NCBI GenBank assembly: GCA_902567145.1
Contig: CACFLM010000013.1
Coordinates: 1 to 16,223 of the forward strand
Reading direction: 5' to 3'
Source: an uncultured Alphaproteobacteria bacterium
GTDB lineage: Bacteria; Pseudomonadota; Alphaproteobacteria; TMED127
DNA: 16,223 nt
Shown here: positions 8,066 through 15,846 of the stretch, piece by piece
How the letters are laid out: every line of letters starts with the position of its first letter
Numbering within the stretch: the first letter of the stretch is position 1
Program-made: the position numbers and the translations under genes
Notes under the pieces: generated by a model
The model's input: the letters and a program-made list of their open reading frames with translations, nothing else
Database searches by the model: none
Told to the model about the DNA's origin: nothing

Positions 8066-9424
8066 TTAAAATTCCGTGTTGATATTTAAAAGTTTTATTT
8101 TTCTATATAAGGCTGTTCGTTCCATCCCAATTGCATCTGACATTTTAGATACGTTATATTTAAATTTCTCTAGATTGTATATAAGATATTTTTTTTCAAA
8201 TTCTTCTCTTGCATCTTTTATACTCAGATTCATCGAATTACCCGAATAATTGCTATTTTGATCTACTAAGTCAGTAAAAATATCAAGTAAATCATTTTTT
8301 GTAATTACATTTATATTTGTATGGTTAAGCATTACAAAGATCCATTCAACAAATTTTTTTAACTGAGAAATATTTCTAAAAAAATTTAAATTAACTATGT
8401 AAGATATTGCATCTGAAGAAAATTTTTTTTCTAAAAAACCTTTTTCATTAATAATTTTTGAAGCAAAGATTCCAACCAAACTCTCAATATCTTCTTTTCT
8501 TTTATTTAAACTTGGAACTTCTATTACAGTAAAATTTAATTTTCTTAACAAATCTTCTCTTAATTTTATATTTCGCAGATCGATTTGAGAAGATGCTATC
8601 ACTCTTATATTAAGTGGATTAGAGTTAAAAGCTCCAACTCTATAATATTTTTTTTCTTCTAAAATCCTCAAAATTCTCCCTTGTAAATTTTCTGGAATAA
8701 AATTTATATTCTTTAAATAAATAGTACCATTGTCAATTTCATCAAGTACTCCAAGATCTTTAATAACTTGATTTTCTTCAAAACCGAAAAGATCTCTTTC
8801 GAGCTTTGATTTTTCTAATTTACAATCAACAGATTTAAAGTTTTTCTTAGATCTATGGGAGAAATTATGAATTTTCGATGCAACAAATTCTTTTCCACTT
8901 CCATCGTCGCCAATTAAAATCACATTTGAATCCATTTTACTAATCTCATTGATCTGTTTTTCAAGAAATTTTGATGATTTTGAAGATGCGACTATTTCAG
9001 AATCCAAATCTTTTTTAGCCAAATCTTTTATCTTCTTCTTAAGAATGAGATTTTCTAGTGCTTTTTTAATTTTAAATACTAATAAATCACTATCAAATGG
9101 TTTCTCTATAAAATCATAAGCACCTTTTTTTATTGAGTTAACAGCTGTCTCAATATTTCCATGCCCACTAATCATAATAACTGGAATATTTTGGTCTACC
9201 CCAAGAATCTTCTCAAGTGTCTGAAAGCCGTCAAATTTAGAGTTATTTAACCATATATCTAACAAAACCAAAGAAAAATTCTTTTTTTTGAATTTTTCAA
9301 TGCCTTTCTCGGATGTTGTTGCTTTGTCGCATAAGTACCCTATGTCATTTAAAAGTCCTGAAAGTTGATCGCAAATATCAGGTTCGTCATCAATTATTAA
9401 AATTTTACTTTCTTTATTATTCAT
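8066..9424 (-). CDS. ntrX: Response regulator NtrX with degenerate AAA+ domain
   Basis: NtrX is the DNA-binding partner of NtrY, linked in Alphaproteobacteria to nitrogen metabolism, redox and envelope control. The 452 residues show a receiver with acidic Asp12/Asp13, phosphoacceptor Asp56, Ser86 and Lys108, all intact. The central AAA+ domain keeps Walker A GDDGSGKE (172-179), but where NtrC has GAFTGA after LFG there is EENQVIKDLG (216-225), the Walker B acidic pair is replaced by YLKNI (236-240), and the sensor-II arginine position is Gln354 in NISQLKK. The C-terminal FIS-type helix-turn-helix (about 421-447, MSDAIGMERTALYRKI) is well kept. I infer a phospho-regulated DNA-binding protein without ATPase-driven sigma-54 activation. 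A 25-bp gap separates it from ntrY, the widest gap in the operon; the ATG is preceded by a purine-rich AAAGAAAAAA stretch. Confidence 0.93.
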   Translation of the reverse strand: MNNKESKILIIDDEPDICDQLSGLLNDIGYLCDKATTSEKGIEKFKKKNFSLVLLDIWLNNSKFDGFQTLEKILGVDQNIPVIMISGHGNIETAVNSIKKGAYDFIEKPFDSDLLVFKIKKALENLILKKKIKDLAKKDLDSEIVASSKSSKFLEKQINEISKMDSNVILIGDDGSGKEFVASKIHNFSHRSKKNFKSVDCKLEKSKLERDLFGFEENQVIKDLGVLDEIDNGTIYLKNINFIPENLQGRILRILEEKKYYRVGAFNSNPLNIRVIASSQIDLRNIKLREDLLRKLNFTVIEVPSLNKRKEDIESLVGIFASKIINEKGFLEKKFSSDAISYIVNLNFFRNISQLKKFVEWIFVMLNHTNINVITKNDLLDIFTDLVDQNSNYSGNSMNLSIKDAREEFEKKYLIYNLEKFKYNVSKMSDAIGMERTALYRKIKLLNINTEF

Positions 9425-9449
9425 TTTTTTTCTTTAACTATAAATTTTA

Positions 9450-11573
9450 TCAAACTTTAAAAAGTTTAATACGAACGCAAGCACCTCCTAATTCATTACT
9501 GTCTAACAAATTAATTTCCCCACCATGATCTTCAATAATTTTCTTACATATTGCAAGCCCTAAACCAGTTCCATTTACTTTATTAGTAATATATGGTTCA
9601 AATAATTTATCCCTATTTTCTGGAAAACCCTTTCCGTTATCTTCAATCAGAATTACAATTATCTTTTTCTCTTTAAAAACTTTTATTGATATTATTTTTT
9701 TTTTTTTTGATAAAGATTCATAAGAATTTTTTAATATATTTAAAAAAACTCTTCCCAATTGATCTTTATCACAATTTATCTTTAATTCTTTGAAATCATT
9801 TTTATTAATAACTTTAATTTTATTATCTAGTATTTTTATTGTATTAACTTGAGTATCAATAATGGAACAAAGCTTTGCTTCTTTAAAGTCGCTCTCTGGC
9901 ATTCTTGCAAAATTTGAAAACTCACTTACGAGTTTCTGAATATTATTAACTTGTCTCTTAATAGTCTCCGTACATTCAAGAAAAGATTGTTTTTTCTCAT
10001 TCTTCACATCGAAAGACTTCTCAATTCTTTGGGCAGAAAGTTTGATTGGTGTTAATGGGTTTTTAATTTCATGGGCCATATAGCGAGCAACACTTGACCA
10101 TGCAGCATGTTTTTGCGCTGAAACTAGTTCTGATACATCATCAATATTTAAAATGAAACCTTTAATTGAGTTTTTTTCAACAATCTCAGAGATTTTGATA
10201 TTTAAAAATTTTAACTTATCTTTAGTTAAATATTTTATTTGAAGTTCATTATTCTTTATAAGTTTCTGTTTAAACTTTTTAATTACATTAGATAAATCAT
10301 TGTTATAATTAAAAAAGTCTTTAGTTACTTTTTTATCAAATATTTCTTGTGAATTTTTATTGCTTAAAAGCACTTTGTTATTTAAATCAACATAAATGAT
10401 ACCCGTACTTACATTATTAATAATATTTTCAGTAAATTTTCTTCTTAGGTTAATTGTTTCTTTAGCTTTAAAAAGTTTATTTCTTTGATAGTTAAGAATA
10501 TCAAGCATTTTATTTAATACATTTGACAAAATATTAAATTCGTTATTACCAGAAAAAACTCTAATTCTTGTTGAAAAGTCATCTTTAATAATTTTTTCAG
10601 AATCTAAAATAATTTGTATAATTGGTTCTATAATTCTATTAGAAAATCTTAGTCCAAACCAAACTGAAAGAAGTATCATTAAAAAATTAATTGCAATAAA
10701 AAGTTGGTTAAATTGAAATTGAAAATTATCTAATTTTTTCGTTATATTTAAATATTCATTAGCAGCATTATCAACTTTTTCAACTCGACTTAAAACATTT
10801 GAATCTACATCTTTTCCAATAAACAAATAAGTGGGGATAGCTCTTTGTATTTTCATTAAAGCTCTAACTTTAGTTTTTTCATTATTTGGAAAAACTGCAA
10901 TATCACCATCGTCAGCAATTAAAAAAGACCACATTGGTGGTGCAGTTTCAGATTCAATTAAAAAACTTCCTACTTTTGCAAGTAATTGTCCAGTTCCTTC
11001 AAAGATTATTGCCTCATCTAAATCTTTGATTTCAGCAAAATAACTTAAAAATTCTGTTAATCTATCTTTGTCTGTAAAAAATACGATTTTTTCATTATTA
11101 ATTTCACTATTTACAAATAAAATATCATTTTTAATATTACTTATGTGTTCATTAAAATATGATTCAGAAATATTTTTTGACCCATTAATCACTTGCTTTA
11201 TTTTGTCATTGAACCAGATTTTTATTCCTTGATCAAAAAAAATTAATGAGAAAACAGTAATTAAAGTAGAAGGTATTAATGTTATAAAAATAAAAAGGAG
11301 AGTGAATTGTACTTTAAATTTTGATTTAAATTTTCTATTATCAAAATTCTCTTTTATCTTTCTAACAGAAATTAGAATCAAAATTACAATTAATATAAAG
11401 TTTACTGAAATTAAATTAGAAACATTATCAATTTGCTCTAAATTTGATAGATTGCCAGTTAGTGTTAAGAATATCAACAAACTTAGAATAAATGAGAGAG
11501 AGAAAAGAAATAGGAAGAAAATATTTAAAGAATCTTTTTTATCAATAAAGTCAAATAATTTAGAGTCAATCAT
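9450..11573 (-). CDS. ntrY: Membrane sensor histidine kinase NtrY
   Basis: The 707-residue kinase is the partner of NtrX. It has predicted membrane segments at about 19-38, 54-70, 90-113 and 291-308, leaving an extracytoplasmic sensor region of roughly 175 residues between the last two. Then follow a HAMP linker (about 309-363), a PAS domain (about 380-480), the HisKA box AHEIKNPLTPIKLSAQRIE with phosphoacceptor His501, and the HATPase with N box Asn612/Asn616, G1 DNGKGF (645-650) and G2 NGTGLGLAI (667-675). All catalytic motifs look intact and length is close to other NtrY proteins. The ATG overlaps the ntrC stop (ATGA, 4 bp). Residues 623-626 are KKKK coded within an uninterrupted A14 run (9695-9708 on the + strand as T14), which stays in frame but is a likely slippage site. 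Confidence 0.96.
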   Translation of the reverse strand: MIDSKLFDFIDKKDSLNIFFLFLFSLSFILSLLIFLTLTGNLSNLEQIDNVSNLISVNFILIVILILISVRKIKENFDNRKFKSKFKVQFTLLFIFITLIPSTLITVFSLIFFDQGIKIWFNDKIKQVINGSKNISESYFNEHISNIKNDILFVNSEINNEKIVFFTDKDRLTEFLSYFAEIKDLDEAIIFEGTGQLLAKVGSFLIESETAPPMWSFLIADDGDIAVFPNNEKTKVRALMKIQRAIPTYLFIGKDVDSNVLSRVEKVDNAANEYLNITKKLDNFQFQFNQLFIAINFLMILLSVWFGLRFSNRIIEPIIQIILDSEKIIKDDFSTRIRVFSGNNEFNILSNVLNKMLDILNYQRNKLFKAKETINLRRKFTENIINNVSTGIIYVDLNNKVLLSNKNSQEIFDKKVTKDFFNYNNDLSNVIKKFKQKLIKNNELQIKYLTKDKLKFLNIKISEIVEKNSIKGFILNIDDVSELVSAQKHAAWSSVARYMAHEIKNPLTPIKLSAQRIEKSFDVKNEKKQSFLECTETIKRQVNNIQKLVSEFSNFARMPESDFKEAKLCSIIDTQVNTIKILDNKIKVINKNDFKELKINCDKDQLGRVFLNILKNSYESLSKKKKIISIKVFKEKKIIVILIEDNGKGFPENRDKLFEPYITNKVNGTGLGLAICKKIIEDHGGEINLLDSNELGGACVRIKLFKV
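9695..9708 (-). repeat. A14 homopolymer inside ntrY
   Basis: Fourteen consecutive T on the + strand (A14 in the coding strand) span the end of a Ser codon, four Lys codons and the start of an Ile codon in the ATPase domain of ntrY. The gene stays in frame across it. It is the longest single-base run I noticed in the window; T11 runs occur at 1002-1012 (CoA-transferase) and 5309-5319 (hflX), also in frame. Confidence 0.9.
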
Positions 11574-13006
11574 TTTTTCCCAAATTTTGTAGGAATATTA
11601 AGCTTTTTAATTTTAGTTCTTAAGGTATTTCTATTAATACCAAGAATCTTTGAGGTTTTAATCTGATTGCCTTTGCAAAACTCAAGTGACTTTAGTATTA
11701 AGGGTCTTTCAAATTCATCCATAAATCTTTCATGTAAATCAAATTGTTCATCGTTTGAATCAAGAGTATTAAAAAAGTTTTTTAAAAAACTATCTAAATA
11801 TGAACGTAGATTTTCTTTTTCGCTTTTGTTATTCAGACTAGTGCTATTATCATTAACTCTAGGCTTATCATAATCAATATAATCTTCTAATGTAACAGAA
11901 TTAATTATAGTTTCAGAAGTAAGAACAGATACCCTTTTAAGTAAATTCTCAAGTTCTCTCACATTTCCTGGCCAATTATAATTTTTAAGAAAATTCATTG
12001 CCGTACTATCAAATTGTTTTTTTCCATCTGAATACAAGGATAAATAATGTTGAGCTATAGAAATAATATCATCTTCTCTATCTCTTAATGGTGGCAACAT
12101 TATATTAATAACATTTAATCTATAATATAGATCTTCCCTAAATTTATTTTCCTCGATAGAATCTTGCAAATTTTTATTAGTAGCAGAAATTATTCTCACA
12201 TCCGTTTTTATTAGCTCTCTTCCACCAACTCTCGTAAATTCTCCAAATTGTAAAACTCTTAATAATCTTGATTGAATATCATAAGGCATATCACCAATCT
12301 CATCTAAAAAGATTGTTCCTCCAGATGATTTCTCAAAAAAACCAGGCGTTCTTTTTTCTGCCCCAGTAAAGGCTCCTTTTTCATATCCAAATAATTCGCT
12401 TTCAATTAGGTTTTCTGGTAGTGAAGCCATATTAATTGCTGTAAAGGCTTCTTTAGTACGATCGCTATAATTATGAATAGTTTTAGCTACTAATTCTTTC
12501 CCAGTACCAGACTCTCCATTTATTAAGACAGAAAAATTAGTTTTGGTAATTTTTGCAATATTTTTATAAACCGCTTGCATTACTTGAGAAGTTCCAATCA
12601 TGGGCAGATTTTCTTCAAACTTAAAATCTTGATTTTTCTGTGAACTCTTTTTTAATGATCGGTCAACAGATATTATTAAATCATTCAAATCAAGTGGTTT
12701 TGGAATATACTCAAAAACATCAAGTTGGTCTGCCTTAATTGCTGTTAAAATATTATTCTGCGCGCTTATGATTATAAATTCTAAATGATTAAATTTTTTT
12801 TTAAGTTTCTTTACTAACTCTAGCCCATCACCATCTGGAAGAACTACATCACAAATCACTAGATCAAATTCCTCTTTCTCTAGTAAATACCACCCCTCTG
12901 AAATTGTTGCTGCAGTTTTTATATTAATTTTAGACGTACGAAGAGCTTTAAGCATTACAACTTTTAGGGCATAGTCATCGTCAATAATAAGTATTTTTTT
13001 TTGCAT
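11570..13006 (-). CDS. ntrC: Nitrogen regulation response regulator NtrC (sigma-54 activator)
   Basis: NtrC, once phosphorylated by NtrB, activates sigma-54 promoters of nitrogen-assimilation genes. The 478 residues show a complete enhancer-binding protein: receiver with Asp9-Asp11, phosphoacceptor Asp53, Ser81 and Lys103; AAA+ domain with Walker A GESGTGKE (164-171), the sigma-54-contacting GAFTGA loop (211-216), Walker B IFLDE (232-236), REDLYYRL (290-297) and sensor-II Arg350 in WPGNVRELEN; and a C-terminal FIS-type helix-turn-helix (about 445-472). It is therefore competent on paper for sigma-54 activation, unlike NtrX in the same operon; rpoN is not in the window. A linker of about 50 polar residues (375-425) precedes the DNA-binding part. 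Eight bases separate it from ntrB, and its TGA overlaps the ntrY ATG. Confidence 0.96.
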   Translation of the reverse strand: MQKKILIIDDDYALKVVMLKALRTSKINIKTAATISEGWYLLEKEEFDLVICDVVLPDGDGLELVKKLKKKFNHLEFIIISAQNNILTAIKADQLDVFEYIPKPLDLNDLIISVDRSLKKSSQKNQDFKFEENLPMIGTSQVMQAVYKNIAKITKTNFSVLINGESGTGKELVAKTIHNYSDRTKEAFTAINMASLPENLIESELFGYEKGAFTGAEKRTPGFFEKSSGGTIFLDEIGDMPYDIQSRLLRVLQFGEFTRVGGRELIKTDVRIISATNKNLQDSIEENKFREDLYYRLNVINIMLPPLRDREDDIISIAQHYLSLYSDGKKQFDSTAMNFLKNYNWPGNVRELENLLKRVSVLTSETIINSVTLEDYIDYDKPRVNDNSTSLNNKSEKENLRSYLDSFLKNFFNTLDSNDEQFDLHERFMDEFERPLILKSLEFCKGNQIKTSKILGINRNTLRTKIKKLNIPTKFGKK

Positions 13007-13014
13007 AATAAATA

Positions 13015-14067
13015 TTAAAAAGGTAAATTTATTTCCACCGATGTAATCCCATCTTTTGATTCTATAACAATGAACCCATTATGATCATCAACTATTTTTT
13101 TTACTAAAAACAACCCTATCCCCGAACCTCTTTTTTTTGTAGAGAAAAAAGGAAGAAAAATCTTTCCTATTAATTCCTTAGATATACCTATACCATTATC
13201 TGAAATAATAATTCTTATTGAATTCTTCCTAATATCATCTTTAATGGTTGGTATTCTAATACTTTCGCCAATAATGAATCTAGTTTGTATTTTTAAAAAA
13301 GACGCATTGTTACAATTTGATGATTCATATGCATTAATAAATAAATTATCAAATACCTGTATAATCAGATCTTTGTTAATTCCAATCAAAGGAAGAGACG
13401 GGTCAAATTCCTCAACAATTTTAAACTTATTTGGCATTTGTTTAATTTTAAATAAACATAATCTTATTACTTCATGAATATTTTCACTGTTTTTTTTTGT
13501 AACATTCTGAAATTCTGAAAAATTAAAATTACTAAATAACCTAGTGATTCTTGTTGCTTCAGATTTTATAATATCTAAAAGTTCTGCATCAACATCTGTA
13601 TATTTTTTCTTAATTAAATCTGATGCAAGTTTAATCGAAGATATTGGATTATTAACTTCATGAGATAATATCGAAAATATCTCATTAAAATGATCCATAT
13701 TTGTTTCTAAACTTCTATTTTTAATTTTCACTTCCTTCAAAATAATAAAAAATTTATCTGAAATCTCATCTGGAATAACACATTTGATTTCAAAAAATAA
13801 ATTTTTTTTAATTTGCAGCTTATCTTTTATGATAAAATTTCCACTTTTTTTTATCATTTCAATGAGGTTAGAAATTAAAACATTGTTATTAGGAAATATT
13901 TGATTTAATTCTTTATTCACCAAATATTCATTACTCTTTTCTAAAAGACTCTGTGTCTCTATGTTACAAAGCTTTATTTTAAAGTTACTTTTGTCAATTA
14001 TTAGAATTGGTTCAGGCAGAAGATCAAAAATTGTTTTAAAAAAAACTAGAGGTAGTTTATCTGACAT
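13015..14067 (-). CDS. ntrB: Nitrogen regulation sensor histidine kinase NtrB
   Basis: NtrB is the cytosolic kinase/phosphatase for NtrC, in most bacteria controlled by the PII protein. The 350 residues have no membrane segment. A PAS-like domain (about 8-110) is followed by the HisKA box LSHEVNNPISSIKLASDLI with phosphoacceptor His136, and a HATPase domain with FDPSLP (221-226), N box Asn241/Asn245, G1 DNGIG (290-294) and G2 GSGIGL (314-319). The length matches the family (about 350-380), and position before ntrC settles the name. The H box is less typical: NtrB proteins usually have HE(I/V)KNPL followed by RGAAQLL, while here Lys is Asn and the rest reads LASDLI, so PII or phosphatase behaviour may differ. 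It begins 9 bp after the dusB stop. Confidence 0.93.
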   Translation of the reverse strand: MSDKLPLVFFKTIFDLLPEPILIIDKSNFKIKLCNIETQSLLEKSNEYLVNKELNQIFPNNNVLISNLIEMIKKSGNFIIKDKLQIKKNLFFEIKCVIPDEISDKFFIILKEVKIKNRSLETNMDHFNEIFSILSHEVNNPISSIKLASDLIKKKYTDVDAELLDIIKSEATRITRLFSNFNFSEFQNVTKKNSENIHEVIRLCLFKIKQMPNKFKIVEEFDPSLPLIGINKDLIIQVFDNLFINAYESSNCNNASFLKIQTRFIIGESIRIPTIKDDIRKNSIRIIISDNGIGISKELIGKIFLPFFSTKKRGSGIGLFLVKKIVDDHNGFIVIESKDGITSVEINLPF

Positions 14068-14076
14068 AAAAGTGTT

Positions 14077-15016
14077 TTAAAAAAAATCATTAATTAAACA
14101 TTTTAATTTAACTTCATCTACACATTGATTGATTTTAAATCTAAATTCATTAGAGCGTTCTATTGATTTTGAATACCACCCTAAATGTTTCCTAAATGAT
14201 TTTAAACCAATATTCTTGCCGTAGTGCTCCAAATTTAATTGCAAATGATTTAATATTATATCTTTTTTAGTACTGTTATTTATTTTAAATGGCCGATTTG
14301 AGTTCAACTCCTCAAAAATCCATGGTCTTCCATAAGAACCTCGTCCTATCATGGCTCCATCAGCTCCAGAATCTTTAAGAGCGTCTTTAAGATTTTTATT
14401 ATTGGTTATATCACCATTAACTAATACTGGTATTTTAACACTTTTTTTTACACTCTTAACAAATTTCCAATCGGATTTACCTCTATACATTTGACACCTT
14501 GTTCTACCATGAACAGTTATCATCTTAATACCACAATCTTCAGCGATTTTTGCAATCTTTGGTGCATTTAAAGAGTTATCATCCCATCCCTTTCTCATTT
14601 TTAAAGTGACAGGAACCTTTACAGAACTTGTAACAGATTCTAATATTTTTGATGCAAGACCTTCATCTTTCATTAAAGCTGAGCCAGCATAACCGTTAAC
14701 TACTTTTTTAACTGGACAGCCCATGTTTATATCAATAATGTCTGCTCCACTATTTTCACAAATTTTAGAAGCTTCTCCCATTATTTGAGGATCACATCCA
14801 GCCAACTGAATTGCCGATATATAATTATCAGTCTTCTTAATCATTTTGAGGGTTTTCTCATTTTGAGACAATAAAGCTCTACTAGCAATCATTTCAGAAA
14901 AAACTAGGCCAGGTTTAAATTTTTTTGACTATTTCTCTATTTGGGTAATCTGTTACTCCTGACATAGGAGCTAAAAGAAAATCGTTTTTAATCTGTAAAT
15001 TTCCAATATTAATCAT
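14077..15016 (-). CDS. dusB: tRNA-dihydrouridine synthase B (DusB/NifR3), interrupted by a one-base frameshift
   Basis: DusB is an FMN enzyme that reduces uridines to dihydrouridine in the D-loop of tRNA. The gene is in two frames. From ATG at 15016, 30 residues read MINIGNLQIKNDFLLAPMSG and on to VTDYPNREIV, the family N-terminus with the FMN-binding APMSGVTD motif. At the A7 run (14920-14926) this frame goes to TAA at 14915-14917, while the next frame continues KKFKPGLVFSEMIASRAL through to the end at 14077. Removing one A restores a 312-residue protein that lines up without a gap against E. coli DusB (321). Catalytic Cys100 in MGCPVKKV, HGRTR and GADGAMIGRGSYGRPWIF are all present downstream. 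A restart at Met42 (14892) would lack the first barrel strand. The 15016 start is backed by TAATG overlap with the previous gene. Either a sequencing error, slippage-rescued gene or recent pseudogene. Confidence 0.93.
14920..14926 (-). other. Frameshift site in dusB: A7 run (one A too many)
   Basis: On the minus strand the bases read GTC followed by seven A, then TTTAAACC. Six A would give Val-Lys-Lys-Phe-Lys-Pro, continuous with the DusB family pattern on both sides; seven A gives Val-Lys-Lys-Ile-stop. The break is therefore placed within this run with little ambiguity. Confidence 0.88.
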
Positions 15017-15822
15017 TATTTTAGTAACTTAACTCCAAAGTAAGAAAAACTTATTAACAAATAACTTAATAAAATCATTTTAAATACCATCTGACCAGAC
15101 AAACCTATCAACTTTCTTAATAAAATAATCGATAAAGTAAGAAATAATGTTATTAAACTAAAAATAACTTTTTCGTTAAAAAAATAAATTAATTCTCTTT
15201 TAGTTTCAATAAAATAATAAAGTCCAGATAATAAAGAAATTATTAGAAAAATTATTGTCAAATATAAGAACTTGATAGCTAACACTTCACTTTCATAAAT
15301 TGAAGGAAGAAAATCATTGATTATTTTATTGTATTTCATTTTTTTAATGTACGAATACTGCACAAATGTGCAAAAGGATATAACAAGACTAATTGTAATG
15401 AAAGAGTAAGAAAATAGTGAAGTAATAATATGTAAAACTAGAAATTGATTTTCAAATAGTTGAAAAAAGCTTTTATCATCAGTTGAGGATATTCCTATTA
15501 AGAAACGCGATATAAGTATAAACAAAAAAAAAGGAATGAAAAAAATTCTTAACTTTACAAATTGATAAGAAAATACTGAGAAGATAAAAAAAATGCAAAA
15601 AATAATTAATATTAGTAATGATGTAACAATTGCCAATTTATTAGAAATATAAGTTAATACAAAAATGTAATGAAACAACCCAATTATTCCTAAAAAAGCT
15701 AAACTAAAAAGATATACCACCTTATTTATGTCAGTATTATTTTCAATCCTTGTAAAACATAAAAGAGTAAATAAAATAAAGCTTAAAAGAGAAACAGCTT
15801 CAATTGATATATATAAAAACAT
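15016..15822 (-). CDS. Cytochrome c assembly (CcsA/YpjD-like) inner membrane protein
   Basis: The 268-residue product is almost entirely membrane-embedded, with about eight predicted helices (roughly 4-22, 36-57, 63-84, 91-110, 129-154, 184-204, 216-236, 244-264). It resembles E. coli YpjD (263 residues), a member of the cytochrome c assembly/CcsA superfamily, in size and in matching segments: His51 in LFHYIF against the YpjD CHAIAL, LHIITSLFSYS (130-140, His131) against VHIGLSLFSYA, LLSGLYY (197-203) against LCTGLFY, and the end SFSYFGVK against TLAYFGSR. The tryptophan-rich haem motif of true CcsA/CcmC is absent, so a haem-handling role is only inferred. It is the first gene of the long minus-strand operon, and its TAA overlaps the dusB ATG by one base. 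The ATG has no clear Shine-Dalgarno. Confidence 0.75.
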   Translation of the reverse strand: MFLYISIEAVSLLSFILFTLLCFTRIENNTDINKVVYLFSLAFLGIIGLFHYIFVLTYISNKLAIVTSLLILIIFCIFFIFSVFSYQFVKLRIFFIPFFLFILISRFLIGISSTDDKSFFQLFENQFLVLHIITSLFSYSFITISLVISFCTFVQYSYIKKMKYNKIINDFLPSIYESEVLAIKFLYLTIIFLIISLLSGLYYFIETKRELIYFFNEKVIFSLITLFLTLSIILLRKLIGLSGQMVFKMILLSYLLISFSYFGVKLLK

Positions 15823-15827
15823 ATAAT
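15799..15827 (+). promoter_or_regulatory. Possible ispD promoter
   Basis: A perfect TATAAT at 15822-15827 lies 19 bp before the ispD ATG, with a poor -35-like TTCAAT at 15799-15804 and a 17-bp spacer. The start of transcription would fall near 15834, giving a leader of about a dozen bases. It overlaps the 5' end of the divergent ypjD-like gene. In DNA this AT-rich such matches arise by chance, so the call is tentative. Confidence 0.3.
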
Positions 15828-15846
15828 ATCTATACTACAATAATTA

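Noticed and set aside
9452..9467. Small inverted repeat (AAACTT / AAGTTT, 4-base loop) at the end of ntrY
   Set aside because: Six A/T-dominated pairs without a following T run on the minus strand; too weak for a terminator and likely by chance in such AT-rich sequence.
11302..11592. Plus-strand open frames opposite ntrY, ntrX, ntrC, ntrB and trkA
   Set aside because: All lie within genes whose catalytic motifs are intact on the minus strand; composition is that of reversed AT-rich coding DNA.
15804..15827. TTGATA plus TATAAT as a strong promoter for ispD
   Set aside because: The spacer is only 12 bp, so TTGATA cannot be the -35 for that TATAAT; only a weak -35 at the right distance was kept as a tentative call.
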